Source: Symbiodinium kawagutii
Lineage: Eukaryota; Sar; Dinophyceae; Suessiales; Symbiodiniaceae
NCBI GenBank assembly: GCA_009767595.1
Contig: VSDK01022078.1
Span: forward strand, 360,649-424,648
Direction of reading: 5' to 3'
Length of the DNA: 64,000 bases
A program made the position numbers and the translations under genes. The number at the start of each line of letters is the position of its first letter. Positions within the stretch are counted from its first letter, which is position 1. The notes beneath the pieces are model-generated. The model was not told the DNA's origin. It made no database searches and was given only the letters and a program-made list of their open reading frames with translations. Shown in pieces: positions 11,037 to 20,450 of this stretch.

Positions 11037-11690
11037 GTGGAAGATCGATTTAGCATAAGGAGAGGTCAGAGGCTATTTGCCGACAGCTGTGGTGTCCAAA
11101 GACCAAGATACATCAAGATACATCAACAATCTAACATAGCCATTCAAAATCACATAAAATCATCACTCCCAGCTGCTAATCTACAATGCATGGTGGCGTA
11201 TCCAGTACATCCAGCCATCAGAGAGCAGCAGATTCCTTTCCGCTTGGCTCATCCACTGGGGCTTTGCCACGTCAGGTTGCTTTCGGATATGCAGGGCCTT
11301 CATGGCCTGGGCAGTCTCTTGCAACCACGCCGCGGTCAGGACATTGCGACAGTTACGGTCAACCCTCGATGTGCAGTGAGGATTTTGGCTAGTCAAATAT
11401 TTGACCTCTCAATGGGAGTCTGTTGCACAGAGGATGTCGGTCAGTTGGATGTACCTTACAGGGATCGAAAGTGGGTGAAAAAAATCATAGTTGATCAACC
11501 ATTGGAGGCTCAATCACTGGAGAAGCTACGCTCAGTTGCTATTGGATGCTGGTTGTGTAAGAGGTCTTAGCTTCCGTTTTTGTCGTGAGCACAGCTGAGC
11601 AGGATGTGGACTTAGCAGTGGATGAGCCACAGCCACAAGGTCAGGCTTGCACCGTTGCTTTGCATCACCTGACCACTGGGTTTGCAGGTG
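11037..11690 (+). CDS. possible coding region, strand uncertain
   Basis: A plus-strand frame 11037-11570 (177 codons), then STAEQDVDLAVDEPQPQGQA at 11586 onward ending at a CAG|GT donor near 11690. The second part looks coding. The first overlaps a minus-strand frame (11181-11396, LQETAQAMKALHIRKQP) that also looks protein-like, so the strand is not settled. No family recognised. Confidence 0.3.
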
Positions 11691-12139
11691 CTTTTTTAAT
11701 CAAGACATTTCAGTGTCTTCCTTGGGTAAGACTTGGGATTCTAGACTCAAAATGTCCTGTCATGTCGCTGGTTTCTTTGGTGCACTACTTTTGTACCCGC
11801 GAAATCCACGCTGTTTCGTGGGTCTTTCCGCATTCGGCTGGCAGAAATCTCTTGGAAATGGCTGGTAGCTGGATCCACGGCCGAGGCATTTGTTGTTTGG
11901 AGGTGACCTTTGCTCAGGCAGATGGGAAGAGCTGTGCAATGAGAAGTTGTGAATGAGAAGTTCCCATCAAATGAATGGATTGACATTGCTATCCCTGGAA
12001 TAGATGAATATTACATCATTTTGGAACCATGACAATGTTCGCACAGGTATGACAACAAATGCATACAAATGCTGTCATCAGTAAAGCAAAAAGCTTTGGG
12101 TTTGGATAAAATATTTCCACCGAGTTATCGTTGCACAGT

Positions 12140-12228
12140 TGCACCGCCAAGTCCCACTCTTCAAGGATTCTCATCTTCCGGCGCTTGTGAAAGGTGGCGG
12201 TACGAGCTTTTCCCAGTCGCGATGCCAT
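12140..12228 (-). CDS. possible minus-strand first exon
   Basis: Minus-strand ATG at 12228 reads MASRLGKARTATFHKRRKMR then ILEEWDLAVQLCNDNS, stopping at a GT donor near 12139. The composition is protein-like and the basic N-terminus is notable. A competing plus-strand frame (12194-12454) exists. No further exons could be joined. Confidence 0.3.
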
Positions 12229-12682
12229 AGCTTTGTGCTACCGGCGCCGGGCGGCCCAGGTGCTTGTGATACATCTCGGCATCGTCAGAGCGCTGCCAGT
12301 AGCTATTTCTGTTGATTTTTGGGATGTTCATTGGCAGTACAGGATGGTTAAACCAGAGTTTTGCCCGGTTTTGCCCGTTCTTTGTCCAAACTTGATGCTT
12401 CACTGGGGAATTGTGATGCTTGGGGCACCATCCTTTCAAGTGACACTGAGGTAAAGGTGAGCTGGTCTTCGCACGCTCCCAGAATTTTGCAGGGTGGTTG
12501 CGCCTGGCCGGTAGCGTCCTCATTGGTAAGCCCTGTGGTACAGTGAAATGTTTGTTGAGCCACACTGCGAGGTCTCAATCTTGTACATTGTAGAGAGCGG
12601 AAGGAGCATCACTCCAACCTTGTTCAACATGTCAGTCGCCGCCTAGCACAAGCTGTGCATCCAATGAGGTGAAGAGGGCTGG

Positions 12683-12892
12683 ATGTTAGCTTTTGCACCG
12701 GAACATGGCCAACTTCTGCAACCACGGGAAGCGAAGGCAGTGACCTTAGACTTTGGAGCAGCTTTGGTGAAGTGTCGGCGTTGGAAGTTTGCACAGTGTG
12801 CGGCACATCCCTCCGCACTTTCTTCATATTCCTTCCCCTTTGTGCCCATTCTGAAATCATCCGAAATCAGTGCATCTTTGGTGCAATGTTAG
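12683..12892 (+). CDS. possible coding exon
   Basis: ATG at 12683, 69 codons: MLAFAPEHGQLLQPREAKAV, TLDFGAALVKCRRWKFAQC. Coding-like in the first 45 residues; the tail (SYSFPFVPIL) may be intron read-through. Unidentified. Confidence 0.35.
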   Translation: MLAFAPEHGQLLQPREAKAVTLDFGAALVKCRRWKFAQCAAHPSALSSYSFPFVPILKSSEISASLVQC

Positions 12893-13009
12893 TGTTTTTT
12901 CAGCCTGCCCCTGAAATCAATGCATCAGAATGCATCTTAGGAGAGTTTGCACGTCGACTTGTGGTCCTTGTGTGACCTTTGGTCCACCATCCGTCGGAAG
13001 AGACGTCAC

Positions 13010-13159
13010 ATGGCGGTCGATGAGTGGGTGGCGACTAGACCTGGGTCCGAAGATGTCGGTCCAATGAACGCGGCGGCGCGCTTGATGGGCTCGTTTCTGG
13101 TGGTGGTCGGTGATGGACAGCGATTATGTTCAGTTAGTAGGGACGGAGAGGTCAGTTAA
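13010..13159 (+). CDS. possible coding exon
   Basis: ATG at 13010 (in a frame open from 12947): MAVDEWVATRPGSEDVGPMN then AARLMGSFLVVVGDGQRL, stop at 13159. GC-rich island in AT-rich sequence; unidentified. Confidence 0.35.
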   Translation: MAVDEWVATRPGSEDVGPMNAAARLMGSFLVVVGDGQRLCSVSRDGEVS

Positions 13160-13536
13160 TGAGTAGGGATGGATAGGTGTGGCATATGAGTTACGATCTA
13201 ATATATAATGGTAGGTAATCATGGTTGATGGCGCTGGAGAGAGAGAGAGAGAGAGAGGTAATCATGGTTGACCAGCATTGTTGCAGGTGATGGTTGACCG
13301 GCATTGTTCCCCATCAGTTACTCTGGTGGTGAACGAATTTTATGGTCAGCCAAGCATTTCTTGTCGCTGAGGCATGCTCAATCCCGCAGATCTGAAGGCA
13401 TTGAAGGCAAGGAAGAGCTGATCAACTCTTGATATCAAGTGATGGATAGTGATGGACCGTTGATCAATTGATTCAAATTGGTGAATAGATGTGACTAGTG
13501 AGAGATATCAAGCAGCAAGAGTCAATATCAACCATC

Positions 13537-13537
<1 letters not shown>

Positions 13538-13570
<33 letters not shown>

Positions 13571-13571
13571 A
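13538..13571. repeat. (TA)n(TG)n microsatellite
   Basis: Compound dinucleotide run. Confidence 0.9.
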
Positions 13572-13858
13572 ATCTCTGGGCTGTGGAACTGGAATGGAGT
13601 CAACATCTATTGTCACGTTCTAGGTGGCTGAGTGGTTGAGGCTTGATTTCAGAAGGTTACTGATGATCATTAATTCTCTAAGATCCCCAGCTCGTGACTC
13701 ACAGCGATTTTCACTGCCTATGCGAACTGATCTACAAGTGGAGCTCCAGGATGCCGAAGAAGGAACCAAGATCATGGCAGGGATGGACTACGAGCATCAC
13801 GTCCCAATCTCAGCACGTCACAACTGCTGGGACCACCAGATGGGGCTCTGCACATCAG

Positions 13859-13909
13859 GTTGCAACGGGGAATGCTGAACCACTGGTGGAAGATGGTCTC
13901 CTCACAAAG
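13859..13909 (+). CDS. short internal exon, VATGNAEPLVEDGLLTK
   Basis: AG|G acceptor (CACATCAG|GTT) and a GC donor (AAG|GCGCCA) bound 17 in-frame codons. The splice grammar matches the domain-verified genes here. Flanking exons not placed. Confidence 0.35.
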
Positions 13910-14653
13910 GCGCCAATACCATGATGGAATCCGGTCCTTGGGAAATCAAGTACAGCAAGAGTCTTGGCCCGAAGGAATTCCAACATGTTGCTCCCAGAAT
14001 CTTCATCAAAGACATAGGGCCATGTTGAATGCTCCCATCTCCCTCCAACCAAGGGATCATGAAAAGCACCATGTCAGTAGCGCATGGTCCAAGAAATGGT
14101 GATGCCCCAAGCAACCAAGAAAGTAAAGGGTGGAAGTTTTGATAGACAAGGATCCAGCTAGCCATGCTGAATGCTGCTGATAAAGGCCTTGAAATTTGCA
14201 CGACATCATGGCTCCCTGTGGCTGGGCGGTCTCCCTCAGCTTTCGCTGAACCTTGGGGATGGCGATGGAGAGAAGTCGGGCAACTACATGGCACTACATC
14301 CATCACATAAAATGGAAATGCCATTTCCGAACCGAATAATTAGTTTAGCCCCTGATTCTGCCTGGCATCCAAGCATCCAGGGTGGCAAGTGAAGCATCGC
14401 TTTGTACAGGATGCGAGCACATGATTGCATTGTAATTGGCGTAGCATGGCGTAGCCATGCAGCCTTTGATTCTTTCCGAGTGATTCTACTATCCCACAAC
14501 TCATCAAAAAGTGATTCTGAATGCTGTTAGCAATCCTGAATTTGGTTAGCAATGCTTTGTTTTGCGGCTTCGCCTTTATTGGCAATGATGTAGCGCCACA
14601 CCTCGTGGTGCATGTGGAAAACCCGCCTTGGAACTCAGCTTTTTCATGGCCAG

Positions 14654-14739
14654 GAAGACCTCACTCGCCCGGAGGAGTGGATTCGTCAGAGGCTTTTCGT
14701 CGCGGAAGCCCAGTGGCTGTGGATTCGTTGGCTTAACAA
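14654..14739 (+). CDS. unidentified exon, RQRLFVAEAQWLWIRWLNK
   Basis: Opens after CATGGCCAG (AG|GAA) and reads EDLTRPEEWIRQRLFVAEAQ then WLWIRWLNK, ending AAG|GCGACG (GC donor). The frame is open to 14782, but the last ten codons lie in a family A element. If that element is spliced out to its ATAG at 14860, the frame gives PQVAGI and stops. Trp-rich; no family recognised. Confidence 0.4.
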
Positions 14740-14746
14740 GGCGACG

Positions 14747-14862
14747 ACTTGGGTTAAGCAGTTGACCATCAAGCAGTTATAGGGGGATAAGCAACAAACT
14801 CATAGAGAAAACAATGGTTAGTGATGGTACACCAGCAGGGTACAGGGAACTGCCACATAGCC
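14747..14862 (+). mobile_element. family A TIR element, copy 2 (degenerate)
   Basis: Interior AGAAAACAATGGTTAGTGATG and GGGGGATAAGCAACAA match the family; right end GCCACATAGCC; left end TTGGGTTAAG is eroded. Confidence 0.6.
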
Positions 14863-14925
14863 ACAAGTTGCTGGGATTTGATTCGCAATGAGCTTCCCAT
14901 CAACTGTTTCGGGAATGTTCAGAAC

Positions 14926-14937
14926 CTTCGGCTCAAG
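14926..14937 (+). other. possible relict spliced-leader end
   Basis: CTTCGGCTCAAG lies 14 bases before the ATG of the RCC1-like gene. The 3' end of the dinoflagellate spliced leader is TTTTGGCTCAAG (established); 10 of 12 bases match, including the last eight. A relict leader in DNA is expected after reverse transcription of a trans-spliced mRNA. The 5' part of the leader is not recognisable, so chance cannot be excluded. Confidence 0.4.
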
Positions 14938-14951
14938 CAAGCTGTGTCAAC

Positions 14952-16457
14952 ATGGAACCTGAGAGCAAAAGGCGCAGAGCAGACTGTGATGACAAAGCGG
15001 GGCCGCTGAGGGTCCTGAAACTTCAGGTGTCGTTGGCCAGCGGACGCTTCGCGGATATACCCCTTCCACTGAACTCCACCGTGGCTGACTTGAAAACAGC
15101 CGCGCAGAAGTCTCTGGGACAAAACTTCTTGAGACTTGCTGGGCCTGATGGACGCCTTTTGGATACCTCAGAATCTCTCCAATCATTTGCATTTCAAGAT
15201 GGAGATGGATTTTCTGCTGTTGCACAGCAGCCAAAGGTAGCTGCTACAACTAAAGCTTTTGCTTTGTGGTGCATGGGAGGTGACCGAATTGTTTGCTGGG
15301 GCCCTAAGAATGCTGGGGGCTACAACGCCCGGGTGAGACATCAGCTCAAAAAAGTACAACAAGTTCATGCAACAACTGCTGCTTTCGCAGCACTTTTAGC
15401 AGATGGAAGCGTTGTAACATGGGGTGACCCAGGCTGTGGCGGGGACAGCACCAAGGTCAGAGACCAGTTGAGGAGTGTTCGGCAGCTCTATGCAACAGAG
15501 TGTGCTTTCGCTGCTGTTTTGGCAGATGGAACTGTGGTGTCCTGGGGCAATCCCATCTTCGGTGGTGACAGCTCGGCTATCAGCAATTGGCTCCAGAACG
15601 TTCAACGAATTGTTGCATCAGATGCTGCTTTCACGGCGATTTTGGCAGACGGAAGCATTGTGACATGGGGTACGCTGGATGATTTTGGCGAAGTTGCGAA
15701 CATAAGGACCAATTACGGATGCAGGAGCGTTCAGCAAGTGTGTGCTACAAGCCTTGCTTTTGCCGCAATTTTATCAGATGGAAGTGTTGTGACATGGGGT
15801 GACTCCTTCTATGGAGGGGATAGCGCCGAAGTCAGAGATCAGCTCATCAATGTCAAAGAAATCTATGCGACAAAGGACGCGTTCGCTGCAATTTTGGAGG
15901 ATAGAAGTGTGGTGACCTGGGGTGATCTAGACTTAGATGTCAGTCCCAGAGTGATTCAACAGCTCCGAAACATCAAGCAAATTCAGACCTCATACTGGAC
16001 ATTTGCTGCGATTCGAGCAGATGGACATGTTGTGACATGGGGCGACGGTGAAGAAATCACAGTTGAGGAGCAGCTCAAAAACGTGGAAAGCATTCATGCC
16101 ACGTACCATGCTTTCGCTGCGATTTTGGAAGATCGAAGTGTCGTGACCTGGGGCTTACCAGACTTCGGAGGTGACAGCACCGCAGTCAGCGATGAACTCC
16201 AAAATGTTGATCAAATCTGTGCCACCGGCTCCGCTTTCGCAGCTCTTTTGGCCAATGGGAATGTTGTGACATGGGGTCGCGCGAATGCCGGTGGTGACAG
16301 CAAAGGAGTCAAGTATCGACTTCGGAGCGTTCGGCAGCTTTATGCAACAGAGTTTGCTTTTGCTGCGATTTTGGCAGATGGCAGCGTCGTCACTTGGGGT
16401 AGAGCAAATTCTGGCGGTGACAGCGCGAGTGTCCAATACGAGTTTAGCTATGTCTAG
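14952..16457 (+). CDS. ubiquitin-like plus RCC1-like repeat protein, intronless
   Basis: A single 501-residue frame, ATG at 14952, TAG at 16455-16457. Residues about 18-92 resemble a ubiquitin-like fold (LKLQVSLASGRFADIPLPLN, TVADLKTAAQKSLG, LRLAGPDGRLLD, LQSFAFQDGDGF). From about residue 98 come ten RCC1-like units of about 40-45 residues with the core FAAILADGSVVTWG followed by GGDS and VRDQL. Units 5 and 6 lack the GGDS segment. Known: RCC1 units build beta-propellers that bind partner proteins or nucleotide-exchange substrates, and UBL-RCC1-type proteins are numerous in dinoflagellates. Inference: a protein-protein interaction scaffold; true guanine-exchange activity is not implied. Odd: lack of introns next to heavily split genes plus the leader-like sequence upstream suggests retroposition. 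Confidence 0.85.
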   Translation: MEPESKRRRADCDDKAGPLRVLKLQVSLASGRFADIPLPLNSTVADLKTAAQKSLGQNFLRLAGPDGRLLDTSESLQSFAFQDGDGFSAVAQQPKVAATTKAFALWCMGGDRIVCWGPKNAGGYNARVRHQLKKVQQVHATTAAFAALLADGSVVTWGDPGCGGDSTKVRDQLRSVRQLYATECAFAAVLADGTVVSWGNPIFGGDSSAISNWLQNVQRIVASDAAFTAILADGSIVTWGTLDDFGEVANIRTNYGCRSVQQVCATSLAFAAILSDGSVVTWGDSFYGGDSAEVRDQLINVKEIYATKDAFAAILEDRSVVTWGDLDLDVSPRVIQQLRNIKQIQTSYWTFAAIRADGHVVTWGDGEEITVEEQLKNVESIHATYHAFAAILEDRSVVTWGLPDFGGDSTAVSDELQNVDQICATGSAFAALLANGNVVTWGRANAGGDSKGVKYRLRSVRQLYATEFAFAAILADGSVVTWGRANSGGDSASVQYEFSYV

Positions 16458-17297
16458 CAAGCCTTGCTAACGAGGTTCCATCATGCTGCCTGTGCAAAAT
16501 TGATAGTTTTGGCATGTTTCCCGTGGTTTCATATGGCTTAAAGATGTTTAAAGTAACCCTGTTGATTGAAACACTATGCTTAATTAACTATAGCTTGACA
16601 TAGTCGTGACCACTTTTATGTCATCCAATAAGTTTGCTATAACTAGTCATTCACATTAGGAATTCTAGGGAGATTGGTTGCAAGCTTGGAAAACATAGTC
16701 ATGATCAGAATTTCAAGCTTGCTCAGCCATGGATATGAATACATGGCCGAAATCATGAAAACCATGGGGAACATGACGCCAACATATTGAGACAGGACTG
16801 AACTGCCACATTTGCAGTGTCGACCACGAGGCCAATTCACTGTTGAGAATGGCGAAGGAAGAGCCACCCTTTTGCGAAGCCTGGCTGCACTGGAACATCA
16901 GTGTCTCTCATATATCTAAGTAAGATCAATACGTTCTTCCAATTCTTGCATATAGGTAAGTTATTTCAACATCTGTCTGCAGTCTACAGCCTGAGGTCGG
17001 CTTCTTGTCATGCAACTTCTCACCATAGCAACACCAGATGCCACGGATGCCACGGATGCCACGCTGAGGATCAATGTCCTCCAGATTTTAAGCTCACGCC
17101 GCGGCTTGGACCTTGGGACTGTGACCTGGGGACCCTGGTGCCATGTGACGGGATCCCATGGCGCCCAGGCCGCTTCCGCAAGAACTGTTTAAAGCTTCGG
17201 ACCTTGCAGAAGTTAAGGGCCAGCCTCCGGAAAGCCACGAACTCAGCTGATGTTTGACACAAGTCATGCTGTGATGAGGGATGCAACGGGTGTTTGG

Positions 17298-17298
<1 letters not shown>
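16458..17298. other. no supported gene
   Basis: A plus-strand frame at 16901-17257 and shorter minus frames are weak. A small tandem CCACGGATG duplication lies at 17040-17060. Nothing else visible. Confidence 0.4.
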
Positions 17299-17330
<32 letters not shown>

Positions 17331-17346
17331 CGACGATGATGATGAC

Positions 17347-17405
<59 letters not shown>
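17299..17405. repeat. (GAT)n microsatellite
   Basis: A run of GAT/GAC triplets over about 107 bp. It creates artefactual poly-Ser and poly-His minus-strand frames and a poly-Asp plus-strand frame. Confidence 0.95.
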
Positions 17406-17409
17406 CGAT

Positions 17410-18595
17410 ACTGAGATTGCGAGATCCAAAGATTCTCGACTGAACTGCGTCTGAGATTCTTCTGTTGCTTCTGAGCCATTCTCACTGAAGCTGCAAGCTG
17501 ACCCGTGAGGCCGCAAGGCTGAGCCAAAGGCCGCTTCCGCCGGCTACTCCAACGGAGGCGCGTAGCCCAGCGAAGCTGAGACCTAGAGCTTGGTTGGATG
17601 ATCAGTTTCGGAAAAGGTAGGGCTTGGTTGGATCAGTTAAGGAATGATCAGCCATAAACCAGTAGTTGTTCAACTATTATGGTTGTTTATTTTCTCATCG
17701 GTTTCGGAAAATGGGATGCCCTTTTGGTGGGATCTGTGTTGGCTGATGCATGTTGATGCTAATGCCGGTTTAATGGTGATTGATCTCTGTTTGATGATGG
17801 TCAATGAGTGGCGAGCTAGAACCAACACTACTAAGGGTTTTGATAGTCGAAAATATATTTCTAGCACATTTCAAATATATCTTTACATATGTGCATTAAA
17901 CTGTACATATTATTTGCCTGCGTATGTATGTGTTTTAAAGTTACGCGGTTCGTTGTAAAAAGCTTGGGCAGATCAGAATATAGATAGTAAGAGATTGATG
18001 GATGCGCTCAGTTCAACGTCAAACCCCGAGATTTGGTGCAAATCCCATTTGCCAATCATCTGGCAAAAAGGTGGCACCCATTTGCACCCTCAGTTGCCTT
18101 GGTAATCAAGTTAATGAGCCAACAAATATTGGGAGGGATGACACTTTGCTAAGAATTAGGACCCAAAGTGGGTGGGCATTCTAAACATAATTTTTGAGGA
18201 CATGTGGTTTTTACTTTCAGGCAGATGGTCATGTGACATGTGTAGGCATCTTTGTTTCACAATTCCTGGTGCTTTTTCACAGCTGTGACCAGCAGTCATT
18301 CATTGCTTGCTACCGTTGCGGGTCAAGGTGTTTTTTTAGTTGAATTTCAACCAGCTGCTTGAGGATTATCATGCTGGAGCAGGATTATCATGTTGCCACA
18401 ACGATACGTCCCGGCAAAAAAGTGAAAAATGACGCATATGTGATTCACTAATCATATTTATTAAGGATGGCTCATTATCAATTTATCTACTATATTTATC
18501 AAAGATGGTTTACCAGTTTATCATTATAGTATGGTGGAAAAAAACCATGGCAACATATCCAAGTTACAGTTGCAACACAGTAGAATCCAATGCCA
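17410..18595. other. no supported gene
   Basis: AT-rich. Plus-strand frames at 17644-17958 and 18002-18184 lack coding character and splice support. Confidence 0.4.
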
Positions 18596-18596
18596 G

Positions 18597-18752
18597 GTGG
18601 GATTTCTTGGGGGTTGCAACTCAGCCGCCCAGCCGCGAGGCGTTTCTCCAGGTGTCAATCCGCCGGCCTTTGGTTTTCAAGACCGCCGTGAGAAAGGCAG
18701 AGGTGGAGCTAAGCCAAGCAGAATCACTGAAAAGTGGATGGCTACTATCAGT
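18597..18752 (+). CDS. possible exon, frame uncertain
   Basis: A GC-rich block after CCAG. One frame reads VGFLGGCNSAAQPRGVSPG, PPAFGFQDRREKGRGGAKP; another reads WDFLGVATQPPSREAFLQV, KTAVRKAEVELSQAESLKSG. Both are protein-like; I cannot decide. Unidentified. Confidence 0.3.
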
Positions 18753-18928
18753 TAGAAATTCCATAGCGTTGATGATGGCTACTTTCATTCAGTAAATCCA
18801 TTGCGGTAATGTAAACAATACTCTCAGAAGCATTGCTACTATCATTTCGTAAATCCATAGCATTAAAATTGTTTCTTAGTTTAGTAGCTTCGCCATTGTT
18901 AGCAACTAATATAACCACCTTGACTTCA

Positions 18929-19386
18929 GATGATGAGAATTCAGATGGGGCTTCAACGGACCTGTCCGAGCTGTACTGGGTGATGTTTCTGTGGCCAGGG
19001 GCCGGCCCTTCCATGGGCCAGCGGGACTTTTTCATGGGTGGCCCATCCAAAAGTCCGGGGCGCCCAGTGCTTCGGCTATGGGTCAAGGCTTTAACCAACC
19101 AACAACAGTGGAGGATGCGCCAACAATAAGAAGGGAAAACAATGGTTAATGATAGGGGAACCAGGGGGACGGGGTTTTGACCTATAGCCAGCCCTGGAAA
19201 TCCATGCTATTTGGGTGCGATATTGGCGAAACGACGCTTGATCACTGCTGCAATACTGCCTATAACCATGGTCAACGGCAGCCAACCATGGTGGATACTG
19301 GCTCAGAAAAACATCCTGTACAGTTAATGATGGTAATGATCATTCTTAGCCATGTGTCAATGTTGGTATTGCTTACTAGTCAGTAA
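18929..19386 (+). CDS. unidentified two-exon gene end, split by a family A element
   Basis: The first block (from about 18929) reads SDDENSDGASTDLSELYWV, PGAGPSMGQRDFFMGGPSK, SPGRPVLR and stops in phase 2 at CG (19074). GC at 19075-19076 is the tip of the family A element. The element ends ATAG at 19187, and 19188 onward reads CGC CAG CCC TGG..., giving QPWKSMLFGCDIGETTLDH and TMVDTGSEKHPVQ, to a stop at 19384-19386. The far C-terminus (LMMVMIILSHV) may be intron read-through. No family recognised. As at 2158-2459, excision of the element as a GC-AG intron restores a single frame. Confidence 0.5.
19074..19189 (+). mobile_element. family A TIR element, copy 3 (putative introner)
   Basis: GGCTATGGGTCAAGG at the left, TTTTGACCTATAGCC at the right. 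The interior ACAATAAGAAGGGAAAACAA and GATAGGGGAACCAGGGG match copy 4 closely. Lies exactly between two in-frame blocks. Confidence 0.8.
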
Positions 19387-19923
19387 TCAGATGTGATCAG
19401 TGAGCCCCAGCCATGAATGCAGCGGTAGCTAGCAAACCATCACCTTGCTGACTGTCCTGAGGCGTGGGAGCCCGTAATGGAGGTGCGGCGCCATGATTTC
19501 ATCATGAAATCTCATGGGGCCCAACACGGTGCCAGAAGATCCGGTGGAAGAAATTTGCTGCAACCGAAGTGATCCAATTTGAGTGTGTTTCTCCAATTGG
19601 GTGACCCCTGAAATCGCCGATTGATTATCTAAAACAAACTACTTGGGAATGAAATGGGAATCGCCTAGTCCGAGAAATGCCTGAGTGGAGCTGATGTTTT
19701 GTGTTGGGTTTATGTCGGCTTCCTTCGTTTCACGGTTGATTCACCATTGTTGGTAAGTAGTTTGTGCTTCAGCCAATGATCTTGGCGCTGCTTGTTCTCA
19801 TTTGGTGTGGTTGTATCTTGTGATTTGGCTGTTTTCATGACAATCTCTAAACAATATCTTTCAAAAAACATGATAGAGGTTTCTTTAGAAATTACATTGG
19901 CGATTTCGTCATAGCTCGCTACC

Positions 19924-20049
19924 ATGTTCGGTGGCTCCGGCGCTAGCACCATTGCCAGAGGCCGGCATAGCAAGGGCAAGGGCAAGGGCGCCAAGGGCTT
20001 CAAAGGCTTCGGTAAGATGCCATCCTTCGGTGCCCCGGCGGATCGGTGA
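19924..20049 (+). CDS. Gly/Lys-rich short coding exon
   Basis: ATG at 19924, TGA at 20047-20049, 41 codons: MFGGSGASTIARGRHSKGKG, then KGAKGFKGFGKMPSFGAPA. A GKGKGKG tail of this kind is common at the end of dinoflagellate proteins. It may be a terminal exon. Long minus-strand frames over the same bases (PLPLPL) are its shadow. Function unknown. Confidence 0.45.
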   Translation: MFGGSGASTIARGRHSKGKGKGAKGFKGFGKMPSFGAPADR

Positions 20050-20450
20050 CAGATGACAATGCCATGTGGCAACAAACATGCCCTTAGCCCAACCTGCTTG
20101 AGAAGGCGATGGAGAAAAAACGGACATATACCGATGGTTGTTAGCTCTTGCTGAACTCCCTGAGAAGGCGATACCGATGGTCCGATGGTTGTTGGGATTT
20201 GGGATGGACGCATTCCCGTGATTCTGTCGGGTTTGGGATGGATCATGATGCTTGACGTGCCAAGGTATGGAGGACATGGACATGCCTGGTCTAGGTTCCT
20301 TGGTCGCAGGGTCACAAATCTTCAGTCGAGATCGGCACAACATCTGAGGTGTGATGCCAGTGGAGGTGAATGGCGAGGAGATGCTGATGACCGAGGACAG
20401 CTTAGCCCCAACACCTCCCAACCACTTCCAGCCATGAGCCATGGTCAACC

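Noticed and set aside
12161..12565. 134-codon minus-strand frame
   Set aside because: Contradicted by other overlapping frames on both strands and no recognisable motif.
13620..13660. tRNA-like start GGTGGCTGAGTGGTTGAGGC
   Set aside because: Resembles a tRNA-Ser/Leu D arm, but no anticodon stem, no GTTCRANTC T loop and no matching acceptor stem follow.
17094..17527. Poly-Ser and poly-His frames on the minus strand
   Set aside because: Products of the (GAT)n microsatellite.
19710..20315. 201-codon minus-strand frame
   Set aside because: Partly the antisense of a GKGKGKG coding block (PLPLPL); its Lys-rich end in AT-rich DNA has no splice or family support.
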